Positions 51,387-61,390 of a stretch of 64,000 nt of DNA are shown here, one piece after another. A program made the translations under genes and the position numbers. Each line of letters opens with the position of its first letter. Positions within the stretch are counted from its first letter, which is position 1. Under the pieces are notes generated by a model. It was not told the DNA's origin, made no database searches, and worked only from the letters and a program-made list of their open reading frames with translations. Source of the DNA: Noviluteimonas lactosilytica (GTDB lineage: Bacteria; Pseudomonadota; Gammaproteobacteria; Xanthomonadales; Xanthomonadaceae); contig NZ_JAJGAK010000002.1 of assembly GCF_020866925.1 (NCBI RefSeq), positions 434,001 through 498,000 on the forward strand. The letters run 5' to 3'.

Positions 51387-52793
51387 ATGCGCATCCGTTC
51401 GAACATGTTCGTGCTGGCCTCGGCGCTGGCGCTCGTCCTGTCCACTGCGTACGCACGCGAGCCGGTGCAGCTGGTGCGCCCGCCGAGCGGCGTCGTCGGC
51501 GTCGAAGCCGCGCAGCTCGATCCGCAGTTCTGGGTGTCGAAGCTGGGCACGGATGCCAATCGCGTGCTGCTCGACGCGGCGGCGATCGGCGCCGCCAACA
51601 CGAAGATGCGCGCGCAGGACCCGACCATCCACGACGTCGCCCTGCCCGCCTCGATTCCGCAGGCCACGGTGCGCGAATGGATCACCGATCTGTCGGAACG
51701 CCCGACACGCACGCTGTACGATGAGCAGCACAAGGAAGTCCCCGCCGCCACGCTCGACGGCCTCGTCGATGCGCTCGCGCTCGACAGGATCGCCGCCGAC
51801 ACGACGCCGCGCTACGCGCTCGTCGTGAGCCGCGCCGCGCTGCGCACGTTCCCCACGACCCTGCGCGTGTTCTCGAACAACGAAGACACCGACATCGACC
51901 GCTTCCAGGAAAGCGCGCTGTTCCCCGGCGTGCCGGTCGCGATCGTGCATGAAAGCCGCGACGGCCAGTGGGCGTTCGTCGTGAGCCAGCGTTATCGCGC
52001 CTGGGTGGAACGCAAGCATCTCGCCGAAGGCGCGCGCGACGTCGTCCTCGGCTTCGCCGACGCGGCGCCCTATCGCCTCGTGACCGGCGCGAAGGTGCGC
52101 ACGACCTACACGCCGAACCTGCCGCAGGCGTCCGACGTGCTGCTCGACATGGGCACGCGCCTGCCGCTCGCCGCCGTGCCGCCCGACCAGATCGTCAACG
52201 GCCAGCACCCGTACTCCTCGCACGTCGTGCAACTCCCGATCCGCGAAGCCGACGGCGCGCTGCGCATCGCGCCCGCGCTCGTGCAGGACATCTCCGACAC
52301 GTCGGCCGCGCCGCTTCCGCTGACCCACGCCAACATCATCCGCCAGGCCTTCAAGTTCCTCGGCGAACGCTATGGCTGGGGCCACGACTACGAAGCGCGC
52401 GACTGCAGCGGCTTCGTGTCCGAGATCTACGCGAGCATGGGCGTGCTGTTGCCGCGCAACACGCGCGACCAGTCGAAGAGCCCGTCGCTGCACAAGACGC
52501 TGTTCGACGACAAGAGCACGCGCGAGCAACGCGAGGCCGCGGTCGAGGCGCTGCAACCCGGCGACCTGGTCTACATCCCCGGCCACGTGATGATGGTGAT
52601 CGGCTGGATCGGCGACCAGCCGTTCGTCATCCACGACACCAACGGCGGCACGATGCGCGCGCCCGACGGAAAACTGCGCTCGCTGCACCTCAACGGCGTC
52701 TCGGTGACGCCGCTGCTGCCGCTGATGTACGACGAAGATCACCGCTACGTGGACCGCATGACCAGCGTCGTCCGCGTCGCGACCCAGGACTGA
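51387..52793 (+). CDS. SH3/NlpC-P60 cysteine peptidase, YkfC-like
   Basis: This 468-residue protein has a signal peptide (MRIRSNMFVLASALALVLSTAYA). Its middle has SH3-like domains (LFPGVPVAIVHESRDGQWAFVVSQRYRAWVERKHL) and its C terminus the NlpC/P60 domain: YGWGHDYEARDCSGFVSEIYASMG (catalytic Cys) and GDLVYIPGHVMMVIGW (His). The arrangement resembles gamma-D-glutamyl-L-diamino-acid endopeptidases such as YkfC, which cut L-Ala-D-Glu from murein peptides. Start 51387 is chosen over 51381 because the GAGGAGA site at 51374-51380 fits it. Confidence 0.9.
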   Translation: MRIRSNMFVLASALALVLSTAYAREPVQLVRPPSGVVGVEAAQLDPQFWVSKLGTDANRVLLDAAAIGAANTKMRAQDPTIHDVALPASIPQATVREWITDLSERPTRTLYDEQHKEVPAATLDGLVDALALDRIAADTTPRYALVVSRAALRTFPTTLRVFSNNEDTDIDRFQESALFPGVPVAIVHESRDGQWAFVVSQRYRAWVERKHLAEGARDVVLGFADAAPYRLVTGAKVRTTYTPNLPQASDVLLDMGTRLPLAAVPPDQIVNGQHPYSSHVVQLPIREADGALRIAPALVQDISDTSAAPLPLTHANIIRQAFKFLGERYGWGHDYEARDCSGFVSEIYASMGVLLPRNTRDQSKSPSLHKTLFDDKSTREQREAAVEALQPGDLVYIPGHVMMVIGWIGDQPFVIHDTNGGTMRAPDGKLRSLHLNGVSVTPLLPLMYDEDHRYVDRMTSVVRVATQD

Positions 52794-52828
52794 TCCATCC
52801 CAAGTTTCGAAGCCGGAGCCGCTTCCGC

Positions 52829-53926
52829 ATGAAGATCACCCGCATCGAGTTCGGCATGCTGCGCGTGCCGCTGAAGACGCCGTTCAAGACCGCGCTGCGC
52901 ACGGTCGACAAGGTGGAGGACGTCGTCGTGATGATGCACACCGACACCGGCCACGTCGGTTACGGGGAAGCGCCCGCGACGGCCGTGATCACCGGCGACA
53001 CGCATGGCTCGATCGTCGACGCGATCAGGAACTACATCGCGCCGCGCCTGATCGGCCAGGACGTCGCCGACCTCAACCGCCTCACGCGCCTCGTGCAGAC
53101 GTCGATGGAACGCAACACGAGCGCGAAGGCGGCGGTGGAGATCGCGCTGTACGACCTGTTCGCGCAGTCGTTCGATGCGCCGCTCTATCGCGTGCTCGGC
53201 GGCGGCGATCCGGTCATCACCACCGACATCACCATCAGCGTCGACACGATCGACAAGATGGTCGCCGACTCGCTGGCGGCGGTGGATCGCGGTTTCGATT
53301 CGCTGAAGATCAAGGTCGGCAAGGAAATCGGCGTCGACATCGAACGCGCCAAGGCGATCTACGCCGCGGTCGAGAACCGCGCCCTGCTCCGCCTCGACGC
53401 CAACCAGGGCTGGACCGCGAAGCAGGCCGTGCACGCGATCAACGCGATGGAAGACGCGGGCATCGTGCTCGAACTCGTCGAACAGCCCGTCAAGGCCACC
53501 GACCTGGAAGGCATGCGCTACGTCACGGAGCGCGTGCACACGCCGATCATGGCGGACGAAAGCGTGTTCGGCCCGGCGCAGGTCATCGAGCTGATCCGCA
53601 TGCGCGCGGCCGACATCATCAACATCAAGCTGATGAAGACCGGCGGCATCTCCAACGCGATCCGCATGGCCGACATCGCGTCGTTGCACGGCATCGAGTG
53701 CATGATCGGTTGCATGCTGGAATCCTCGATCAGCGTCGCCGCCGCAGTGCATCTTGCGGTCGCCAAGGCCGACGCGATCACCAAGGTCGACCTCGACGGC
53801 CCGTCGCTCAGCCAGTTCAATCCCGTCGAAGGCGGCGTGATCTTCAACGAATCGGAGATCACGATCACCGACGCGCCGGGCCTCGGCATCCGCCGCATCA
53901 ACGGCCTGGAACCGTTGACCGCGTGA
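52829..53926 (+). CDS. ykfB: Dipeptide epimerase (L-Ala-D/L-Glu type), enolase superfamily
   Basis: This 365-residue enzyme of the muconate-lactonising subgroup has catalytic Lys in LKIKVGKE, metal ligands in LLRLDANQGW (Asp), LELVEQP (Glu) and IMADESVFG (Asp), and the second Lys in INIKLMKTGGI. The IGCMLESSISVAAAVHLA loop near the C terminus is typical of L-Ala-D/L-Glu epimerases. These convert L-Ala-D-Glu from murein into L-Ala-L-Glu, which cytoplasmic peptidases can use. It follows the NlpC/P60 gene by 35 bases and precedes the RpiR regulator by 2. Confidence 0.92.
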   Translation: MKITRIEFGMLRVPLKTPFKTALRTVDKVEDVVVMMHTDTGHVGYGEAPATAVITGDTHGSIVDAIRNYIAPRLIGQDVADLNRLTRLVQTSMERNTSAKAAVEIALYDLFAQSFDAPLYRVLGGGDPVITTDITISVDTIDKMVADSLAAVDRGFDSLKIKVGKEIGVDIERAKAIYAAVENRALLRLDANQGWTAKQAVHAINAMEDAGIVLELVEQPVKATDLEGMRYVTERVHTPIMADESVFGPAQVIELIRMRAADIINIKLMKTGGISNAIRMADIASLHGIECMIGCMLESSISVAAAVHLAVAKADAITKVDLDGPSLSQFNPVEGGVIFNESEITITDAPGLGIRRINGLEPLTA

Positions 53927-53928
53927 CC

Positions 53929-54762
53929 ATGAAACCGCTGTCGAAGATCCGCGCCGAGCGCGAACAGATGTCCGCGATCGAGCGGCGGATCGCCGACTTC
54001 ATCCTGGACAACGCCCAGCTGCTGCGCGACTACTCGTCGCAGCAGCTCGCGGCCGCGCTCGGCATCAGCCAGTCGAGCGTGGTGAAGTTCAGCCAGAAGC
54101 TCGGCTATCGCGGCTACCCCGACCTCAAGTATTCGATCGCCGAAGCGATGACGCCCGAACGCGGCGCCATCGTGCCCGCGACCGAGGAAATGCCGGAACT
54201 CGTGTCCGGCGACCTGTGGCGGCGCAAGAGCGAAGCCGAAGCGGAAACGCGCGCGATCAACCCGCCGTCGGCGATCGAGTACGTCGCCTCGCTGATCGGC
54301 CGCGCCAACCGCGTGCTGCTGTTCGGCGCGGCGGAAGACAGCGCGATCGCGCGTGCGTTCACCTATCGACTCACGTTGCTCGGCGTCACCGCCCTGCACC
54401 ACTTCGACTACGCGCACCTCGGCGCGAGCATCGCCTCGTGCCGCGCCGGCGACGTCATGCTCGCGATCAGCGAACAAGGCAAGCAACCCGCGCTGTGCCA
54501 GCTCGCCCGCAGCATGCGCGAACGCCAGGGCAAGGTCGTGAGCGTCACGCGGCACACGTCGAACCCGCTGCGTGCGCACGCCGATATCGCGTTGCTGATC
54601 GCCGGCCACGACGACCGCCCGCACGTCGCGCCGCTGCTGTACCAATCCGGCGTGCAGCATCTGCTCGATCGCATGTTCGTGCTGCTGTGCGAAGGGCGCG
54701 GGGATCGACTGGCGACGTTGCAGGCGAATCTCGAGCGCAACAAGTCGCTGCCGGAAGGCTGA
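53929..54762 (+). CDS. MurR/RpiR-family transcriptional regulator
   Basis: This 277-residue regulator has an N-terminal HTH (IADFILDNAQLLRDYSSQQLAAALGISQSSVVKFSQKLGYRGYPDLKYSIAEAM) and a C-terminal SIS domain (about 120-250; VLLFGAAEDSAIARAFTYRLTLLG, GDVMLAISEQGKQPALCQLARSM), which senses phosphosugars or related compounds. A GTG at 53923 overlapping the epimerase stop is an alternative start. It probably controls its own operon in response to a cell-wall metabolite. Its stop runs directly into inverted-repeat copy 2. Confidence 0.92.
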   Translation: MKPLSKIRAEREQMSAIERRIADFILDNAQLLRDYSSQQLAAALGISQSSVVKFSQKLGYRGYPDLKYSIAEAMTPERGAIVPATEEMPELVSGDLWRRKSEAEAETRAINPPSAIEYVASLIGRANRVLLFGAAEDSAIARAFTYRLTLLGVTALHHFDYAHLGASIASCRAGDVMLAISEQGKQPALCQLARSMRERQGKVVSVTRHTSNPLRAHADIALLIAGHDDRPHVAPLLYQSGVQHLLDRMFVLLCEGRGDRLATLQANLERNKSLPEG

Positions 54763-54763
54763 G

Positions 54764-54886
54764 AAGGGAAACGGGAAACGAAGAGCGGGAAACGGGAGAG
54801 AGGCGCTCACTTCGGCCGACGGACCTGCAAGCCGGAGCGGACAGTAACCTCCCGTTTCCCGCTCTTTGTTTCCCGTTTCCCGCTTC
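54764..54886. repeat. Inverted-repeat element, copy 2 (GGGAAAC-rich arms)
   Basis: The left arm (54764-54800) and right arm (about 54849-54885) match copy 1 at 1426-1544. The left arms are almost identical for about 50 bases including the GGCGCT and CTTCGGCC that follow; the inner loop has diverged more. It begins 2 bases after the RpiR-type gene stop. Both copies have the same orientation relative to the upstream gene. Confidence 0.85.
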
Positions 54887-54969
54887 TGCCCTGCCATGAC
54901 TTCCGGCCGACGCCCTCTCCTCACCTCCCCGCGCTAAAGTCGGGCCTTCATCCGCGGGGAGCCTCCCTT

Positions 54970-56964
54970 ATGTTGCGCCGCACACTGCCTGTCGCAGTCC
55001 TGACGTTCGCCTGTGCCCAGGCCTTCGCTGCCGAACCTGCTTCGACCAAGCCCGCCGCGGTGCAACGCGAGGAAGTCGGCAATCGCGTCAGCGAGAACAT
55101 CCCCGCCATCCCGGCGGAGCTGCTCGAGAAGCTCAGTCGCTACCAGAACACGCGCGGCGCGGGTCTCGCGGGCTGGACGCGCGAAGGCTGCGTGCTGATC
55201 AACACGCGCTTCGCCGAGACTTCGCAGGTGCATCGCGTGTGCAAGCCGCTCGGCGCGCGCGAGCAGCTTACCTTCTATCCGGAACCGGTCGGCGGCGTCG
55301 CCGCGGCGCCGGCCAAAGCGAAAGCCAACGGCTTCGTCTTCTCGAAGGACAAGGGCGGCGACGAGTTCTCGCAGCTGTACTGGTTCGACTTCGGCACACG
55401 CAACACGACGATGCTCACCGACGGCAAGCGTTCGCAGAACGGCGGCGCGGTGTTCTCGCCCGACGGCACGCTGATGGCGTACGCGGGCACGGGTCGCAAC
55501 GGCACCGACCGCGACATCTACGTGCGCAACGTGGCGACCGGCGAAACGAAGACGGTGGTGACCGAGGGCGGCAGCTGGGGCGCGATGGATTTCTCGCCCG
55601 ACAACAAGGAATTGCTGGTCTCGCGTTACGTGTCCGCGGCCGAGTCGTATCCGGGCGCGGTGAACCTCGAGGACGGCAAGCTCGAGATGTTCCCGGTCGA
55701 CGGCGGCAAGGCGTCGTTCGGCGGCTTCGCGTTCGCCGGCGACGGCAAGTCGGTGTACTTCGTGTCCGACGAACCGATCCAGGGCCAGCCGCAGGAATTC
55801 CAGACGCTGCGCTGGCACGAACCGGCGAGCGGCAAGCTCGAGATCCTGACGCGCGCGATTCCGTGGGACGTCGATGGCTTCACCATCGCAGACGACGACA
55901 AGCACCTCGCGTACGTGACGAACGAAGACGGCATCAGCAAGCTGCACGTGCTCGCGCTGCCCTCGCACAAGGAAGTCGCGATCCCCGACCTGCCGATCGG
56001 CGTGATCGGCGGCTTCGAGTTCTCGCCCGACGGCAAGCGCCTGGCGCTCACGCTCAACAGCGCGACGTCGCCTAGCGATACGTACGTCATCGACCTCGCT
56101 GGCAAGCAGCTCGAACGCTGGACGCAGAGCGAAGTCGGCGGCCTCGATTCGTCGAAATTCGTGGCGCCGACGCTGGTGCGCTATTCGACCTTCGACCAGG
56201 TCGACGGCAAGCAGCGCACGATCCCGGCGTTCTACTACCGCCCCGCCAACGCACCGAAGGGCAGGAAGCTCCCGGTGATCATCAACATCCACGGCGGTCC
56301 GGAAGGCCAGTCGCTGCCGACCTTCAGCCCGACCGCGCAGTTCCTCGCCAACGAACTCGGCGTGGCGATGCTGGTGCCGAACGTGCGCGGCTCGACCGGC
56401 TACGGCAAGACGTACCTCTCGCTCGACAACGCGGCGCTGCGCGAGGATTCGGTCAAGGACATCGGCGCGCTGCTCGACTGGATCGCGAAGCAACCCGAAC
56501 TCGACGCCTCGCGCATCGGCGTGTACGGCGGCAGCTACGGCGGCTACATGGTGCTCGCCTCGCTGATGCACTACAGCGATCGCATCCGCGCGGGCGTGGA
56601 CATCGTCGGCATCTCCGACTTCACCACGTTCCTGACCAACACCGAGAGCTATCGCCGCGACCTGCGCCGCGCCGAATACGGCGACGAGCGCACGCCGGAA
56701 ATGCAGGAAGTGTTCGCGCGCATCTCGCCGGCCCGCCATCCCGAACGCATCGCGTCGCGCTTGTTCGTGGCCCAGGGCAAGAACGACCCGCGCGTGCCGT
56801 ACACCGAAGCCGAGCAGATCGTGAAAGCCGTGCGCGGCAACGGACAGCCGGTGTGGTACCTGCTGTTCAACGACGAAGGACACGGTTTCCAGAAGAAGGC
56901 GAACGCCGACTACTTCGGCGCGGCCACGATGCTGTTCTGGCAGCAGCACCTGTTGGGCGAGTAA
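54970..56964 (+). CDS. Exported S9-family prolyl oligopeptidase-type peptidase
   Basis: This 664-residue peptidase has a signal peptide (MLRRTLPVAVLTFACAQAFAAE). An N-terminal beta-propeller (WD40-like TolB repeats such as GAVFSPDGTLMAY, GAMDFSPDNKELLV, GGFEFSPDGKRLAL) leads to a C-terminal alpha/beta-hydrolase with Ser522 (GGSYGGYMV), Asp606 (GKNDPRVP) and His638 (NDEGHGF). Members cleave short peptides, often di- or tripeptides. It stands alone between inverted-repeat copy 2 and a GC hairpin, next to the murein-peptide locus. Confidence 0.93.
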   Translation: MLRRTLPVAVLTFACAQAFAAEPASTKPAAVQREEVGNRVSENIPAIPAELLEKLSRYQNTRGAGLAGWTREGCVLINTRFAETSQVHRVCKPLGAREQLTFYPEPVGGVAAAPAKAKANGFVFSKDKGGDEFSQLYWFDFGTRNTTMLTDGKRSQNGGAVFSPDGTLMAYAGTGRNGTDRDIYVRNVATGETKTVVTEGGSWGAMDFSPDNKELLVSRYVSAAESYPGAVNLEDGKLEMFPVDGGKASFGGFAFAGDGKSVYFVSDEPIQGQPQEFQTLRWHEPASGKLEILTRAIPWDVDGFTIADDDKHLAYVTNEDGISKLHVLALPSHKEVAIPDLPIGVIGGFEFSPDGKRLALTLNSATSPSDTYVIDLAGKQLERWTQSEVGGLDSSKFVAPTLVRYSTFDQVDGKQRTIPAFYYRPANAPKGRKLPVIINIHGGPEGQSLPTFSPTAQFLANELGVAMLVPNVRGSTGYGKTYLSLDNAALREDSVKDIGALLDWIAKQPELDASRIGVYGGSYGGYMVLASLMHYSDRIRAGVDIVGISDFTTFLTNTESYRRDLRRAEYGDERTPEMQEVFARISPARHPERIASRLFVAQGKNDPRVPYTEAEQIVKAVRGNGQPVWYLLFNDEGHGFQKKANADYFGAATMLFWQQHLLGE

Positions 56965-56978
56965 CGCTGCGCCCCACG

Positions 56979-57003
56979 CCCTCCCCCCGTTCGCGGGGGA
57001 GGG
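56979..57003 (+). terminator. GC hairpin after the S9 peptidase gene
   Basis: CCCTCCCCC pairs with GGGGGAGGG around a short loop, 15 bases after the stop. Only a weak T content (ATTGTTG) follows, so it may be a terminator or a dispersed GC palindrome. Confidence 0.5.
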
Positions 57004-57073
57004 ATTGTTGCCCGGCGGGCACCTCCCTCGATCGAGCCATTCGCCGACCGCGTCGCCGCGCTAGCATTCGCGC

Positions 57074-60000
57074 ATGGACCTGCGCCGATGGATTCCCGCG
57101 TTGTTGGTGGCCTCGCTGGCGATGCTCGCGGCGCCCGACGCACGCGCGCTCGACACCGATCGCGGCCTGCACCAGTTCCACCACACCGCGTGGACGCGTG
57201 CGCAGGGCGCACCGAGCCAGATCAGCGCGATCGCGCAGACCCGCGACGGTTTCCTGTGGGTCGGCAGCACGCAGGGCCTGTATTGGTTCGACGGCATTCG
57301 CTTCCAGCGCTTCGAACCGACCAACGACGTGCAGGTGCCGTCGCACAACTCCTACGCGCTGCATGCGACCGCCGATGGCGGATTGTGGGTGTCGTTCCGT
57401 CCCTCGGGCCTGGGCTTCATCCGCGATGGCCGCCTGACGCTCTACACGCGGCCGGACCAGATTCCGAAGACGCAGGTGTATTCCATCCGGACGGCGCTCG
57501 ACGGTCGCCTGTTCGCCGGCACGCACGAAGGCATCGCGCAATGGAACGGCACGCGCTGGGTATCGCTGGACGACGCGTGGGGCGTGCCGAACGATCGCGT
57601 CCGTCAGCTCATCGCGTTGCCGCGCGGCTTGGTCGCGGTCGTCGGGCGCGAAGTGTTGCTGTTGCCCCCGCGCGCGACGCGCTTCGCCAAGCTCGCCGAC
57701 GTCCCATGCGAACCGGTGGAGATGGTCGCCGACGCGCACGCGACGGTCTGGGTGTCGTGCGACGGCGGCATGTTGCGCGTGCCGGTGTCGGGGCCGCCGG
57801 TGTTCGATCGCGCGGCGATGCGCCCGCCCTTCGTCGAAGTCATGTTCGATCGCGACGGCGCGCTGTGGCTCGGCAACGACTTCGGCCTGTACCGCGTGCG
57901 CGATCCTGCGCAAGCGCTGGGCGCGACGATCGAGAACGCCGACACCTACACCGACGAGGACGGCCTCACCAGCGACAACATCATCCACATGTTCGAGGAC
58001 CGCGAAGGCAACGTGTGGGTCGCCACGTCGCGCGGGCTCGATCGCTTCCGCTCCAATCCCGTCGTGCCGGTCGCGTTGCCCGAGGCCTACACGAGCAACA
58101 CCATCGCCGCGGGTGAAGACGGCGCGGTGTGGGTCGCGGGGATGTTCACCTCGCCGCTCGTGCGCATCGACGCCGCGCATCGCGCGGGCGCGCGCACGCC
58201 GTTCCTCGAAGCGAGCCAGCCCGTGCAGGCGCGCAGCGTGTTGCGCACGCGCGACGGCACGACCTGGTGGGGCGGCCTGGGCGTGCTGTATCGGCAACGC
58301 GGCGAGCGCGTGGATGTCGTGCCCGGTCCGCGCGAAGTCGCGAACTCGTGGATCTGGGATCTCGCCAACGCATCCGATGGCCGCGGTCTCTGGCTCGGCG
58401 TCGACGATCTCGGCCTGTGGGAAGTCGACGGCGATGCATGGTCGCCCGCACGCTTGCCGCAGGGCCTGTTGTCGCGCGTGCCGAGCGCGAGCTGGGACGA
58501 CGGCGCGGGCGTGCAATGGTTTGGCTACACCGAGAATCGCATCCGCGTCGTCGACCATGGTCGCGTCACGTCGTACGGGCCGGAGGACGGTCTCGACATC
58601 GGCCGCGTGAAAGTGATCCGCGGCAACGCGGTGCAGCGCTGGGTCGGCGGCGAACTCGGCGTCGCGCTCTTCGACGGCAAGCGCTTCCATCGCGTGCGCT
58701 TCGCCGGATCGCAGCAACCGGGCGCCGTGGGCGGCATCGTGCCGACGCATTCGGGCGACGTGTGGTTGTCGGAGATGCGCAGCCTCATCCGCATCCCGGT
58801 CGACGAGATGCGCGCGCTGCTGCGCAATCCGAAGCATGCGGTGCGCGCGCAACGTTTCGATGAAAGCGACGGCCTGCCCGGCGCGCCGCAGATGAACACC
58901 ACCGACTCCACGGCGTTGGAAGCGAGCGACGGCGTGTTGTGGTTCGGCACCGACTCCGGCCTGGCCTGGGTCGATCCCGAAAAACTGCGCCCCCCGGGCC
59001 CGAATCCCGAAGCCCGCCTGCTCACCGTGCGCGCGCGCGACGAGGCGATCGACGCGAAGGGCGCCACCGACTTTCCCGTCGGCACCGACCACCTCGAGTT
59101 CGTGTTCACCGCGATGACGCTCACCGCGCCGGAACGCGTGCGCTTCCGCTATCGCCTCGCGGGGTTCGACGATGCGTGGCAGGACGCGGGCACGCGGCGC
59201 GAAGCCGCGTATTCGCGCGTGCCGCCGGGCGATTACGTCTTCCATGTGCAGGCCGCGCATCCCGGGCAAGCGTGGGGCGGGCCGGAAGCGGCGATGCGCG
59301 TGTCGATCGCGCCGGCGTTCTGGCAGGCGCGCTGGTTTTTGTTCCTGTGCTTCGCCTTCGGCGCGGCGGTGATCGGCGCGTTGTACCTGTTGCGCCTGCA
59401 TCAGATGGAACGGCAGATGCTCGCGCGTTTGCAGGAACGCCACGACGAGCGCGAGCGCATCGCCCGCGAGTTGCACGACACGCTGCTGCAGGGCCTGCAC
59501 GGGTTGATCCTGCGTTTCCACGCGATCGGCGTGCAGATCCCCGCCGACAATCCGCTGCGCGCCGCGATCGATCGCGCGCTCGATCGCGCCGACGACATGC
59601 TGGTCGAAGGCCGCGATCGCGTGAGCAACATGCGGCGTTCGACCGAGTCGTCGGCGTCGCTGCCGGTCGCCCTCGTGCGCGCGGGGCAACAGTTCGCCGA
59701 AGGCTATCCGGGGCAGTTCTGCCACGCGATCCAGGGCGTGGAGCGCACCATCGATCCGATCGTGCAGGACGACCTGTACCAACTCGGTCGCGAAGCGCTG
59801 TTCAACGCGTTCAACCACTCCGATGCGAGCCGGATCGAGCTGCTGTTGGTGTTCGACCACCATCGGTTCGTGTTGCGCGTGGTCGACAACGGGCGCGGCA
59901 TGGATCCGGCCGTCGCGCGCGCCGGCGGACTGCGCGGGCACTGGGGCCTGGCCGGCATGCGCGAGCGCGCCGAACGCGTGCAGGGCGCGCTGTCGATCGG

Positions 60001-60136
60001 ACCCGGCGCCGACGGCGGCACCGCGATCGAACTCGTGGTGCCGGCACGCACGGCGTATGCGGTCACCGCCGCGCGGCGCTTCAAGGACTGGGCCCTGCGC
60101 CGGGCCACGATCTCGTCCTCCGACGACCGCGGATGA
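57074..60136 (+). CDS. Hybrid-sensor histidine kinase with two-component-regulator propellers
   Basis: This 1020-residue membrane kinase has a signal peptide (LLVASLAMLAAPDARA) and a large periplasmic sensor made of regulator-propeller repeats (e.g. ISAIAQTRDGFLWVGSTQGLYWFDG, NIIHMFEDREGNVWVATSRGLDRF) followed by a Y_Y_Y domain (FVFTAMTLTAPERVRFRYRLAGFDDAWQDAG). A membrane helix (about 750-775) and a HisKA_3 domain with His801 (IARELHDTLLQGLHGL) follow, then an HATPase (EALFNAFNHSDAS, VVDNGRGMDP, GHWGLAGMRERA). HisKA_3 kinases pair with LuxR/NarL-type regulators. None is adjacent, so the partner is elsewhere. Confidence 0.93.
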   Translation: MDLRRWIPALLVASLAMLAAPDARALDTDRGLHQFHHTAWTRAQGAPSQISAIAQTRDGFLWVGSTQGLYWFDGIRFQRFEPTNDVQVPSHNSYALHATADGGLWVSFRPSGLGFIRDGRLTLYTRPDQIPKTQVYSIRTALDGRLFAGTHEGIAQWNGTRWVSLDDAWGVPNDRVRQLIALPRGLVAVVGREVLLLPPRATRFAKLADVPCEPVEMVADAHATVWVSCDGGMLRVPVSGPPVFDRAAMRPPFVEVMFDRDGALWLGNDFGLYRVRDPAQALGATIENADTYTDEDGLTSDNIIHMFEDREGNVWVATSRGLDRFRSNPVVPVALPEAYTSNTIAAGEDGAVWVAGMFTSPLVRIDAAHRAGARTPFLEASQPVQARSVLRTRDGTTWWGGLGVLYRQRGERVDVVPGPREVANSWIWDLANASDGRGLWLGVDDLGLWEVDGDAWSPARLPQGLLSRVPSASWDDGAGVQWFGYTENRIRVVDHGRVTSYGPEDGLDIGRVKVIRGNAVQRWVGGELGVALFDGKRFHRVRFAGSQQPGAVGGIVPTHSGDVWLSEMRSLIRIPVDEMRALLRNPKHAVRAQRFDESDGLPGAPQMNTTDSTALEASDGVLWFGTDSGLAWVDPEKLRPPGPNPEARLLTVRARDEAIDAKGATDFPVGTDHLEFVFTAMTLTAPERVRFRYRLAGFDDAWQDAGTRREAAYSRVPPGDYVFHVQAAHPGQAWGGPEAAMRVSIAPAFWQARWFLFLCFAFGAAVIGALYLLRLHQMERQMLARLQERHDERERIARELHDTLLQGLHGLILRFHAIGVQIPADNPLRAAIDRALDRADDMLVEGRDRVSNMRRSTESSASLPVALVRAGQQFAEGYPGQFCHAIQGVERTIDPIVQDDLYQLGREALFNAFNHSDASRIELLLVFDHHRFVLRVVDNGRGMDPAVARAGGLRGHWGLAGMRERAERVQGALSIGPGADGGTAIELVVPARTAYAVTAARRFKDWALRRATISSSDDRG

Positions 60137-60201
60137 TTGTTGCGTATGTGCAACGATACGTGGCTTTTGCGTTTATTTATTTAGCCTCTGCAACAATCTA
60201 G
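60137..60201. other. Dyad and AT-rich leader between kinase and pirin genes
   Basis: GTTGC (60139-60143) and GCAAC (60150-60154) form a small hairpin right after the kinase stop. An AT-rich run (TTTATTTATTTAG, near 60171-60183) and a second GCAACA lie before the pirin gene. It probably holds the pirin-DoxX promoter. Interpretation is weak. Confidence 0.35.
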
Positions 60202-60234
60202 AGTGCGCGCCAGTCCCACCTACTGGAGCGCGTC

Positions 60235-60936
<702 letters not shown>

Positions 60937-60967
60937 TCCGTCCGTCCACTTCGACTGGAGACCCGTC

Positions 60968-61357
60968 ATGACCGCTTCGACCCGCAATCCCCTGCTTGCC
61001 ATCGGCCGCGCACTGCTCGGCGCGTTGTTCTTCGTTTCCGCGATCACCAAGATCGGTGCGTTCGCCTACGTGTCCGGCTGGATCGGCAGCAACGGCCTGC
61101 CCTTCCCCGACCTCGTGCTCGTCGCGACGATCGCGATCGAACTGATCGGCGGCGCGATGTTGATCACCGGCTGGAAGGCCCGTTGGGCCGCGCTGGGCCT
61201 CGCGATCTTCCTCGTGCCGGTGACGCTGGTGTTCCATGCGTTCTGGTCGGCCGAGCCGGCGCAGTTCAGCGATCAGCTCACCGCGTTCCTCAAGAACACC
61301 GCGATCTTCGGCGGCATGCTGCTGGTGTTCGACCGCTCGCGCGCCACGGCGAAGTAA
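60968..61357 (+). CDS. DoxX family membrane protein
   Basis: This 129-residue protein has four predicted helices and the DoxX pattern: LAIGRALLGALFFVSAITKIGAFAYVSGWI, NGLPFPDLVLVATIAIELIGGAMLITGWKARWAALGLAIFL and LFVDRSRA-like tail. DoxX proteins associate with redox and oxidative-stress functions. It lies 31 bases after the pirin gene with a GGAG ribosome site, so both are probably in one transcript. It converges with the lipoprotein hydrolase gene. Confidence 0.92.
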   Translation: MTASTRNPLLAIGRALLGALFFVSAITKIGAFAYVSGWIGSNGLPFPDLVLVATIAIELIGGAMLITGWKARWAALGLAIFLVPVTLVFHAFWSAEPAQFSDQLTAFLKNTAIFGGMLLVFDRSRATAK

Positions 61358-61390
61358 TCGCACCGCGGTTGATGCACGTCGCGCACCGGA

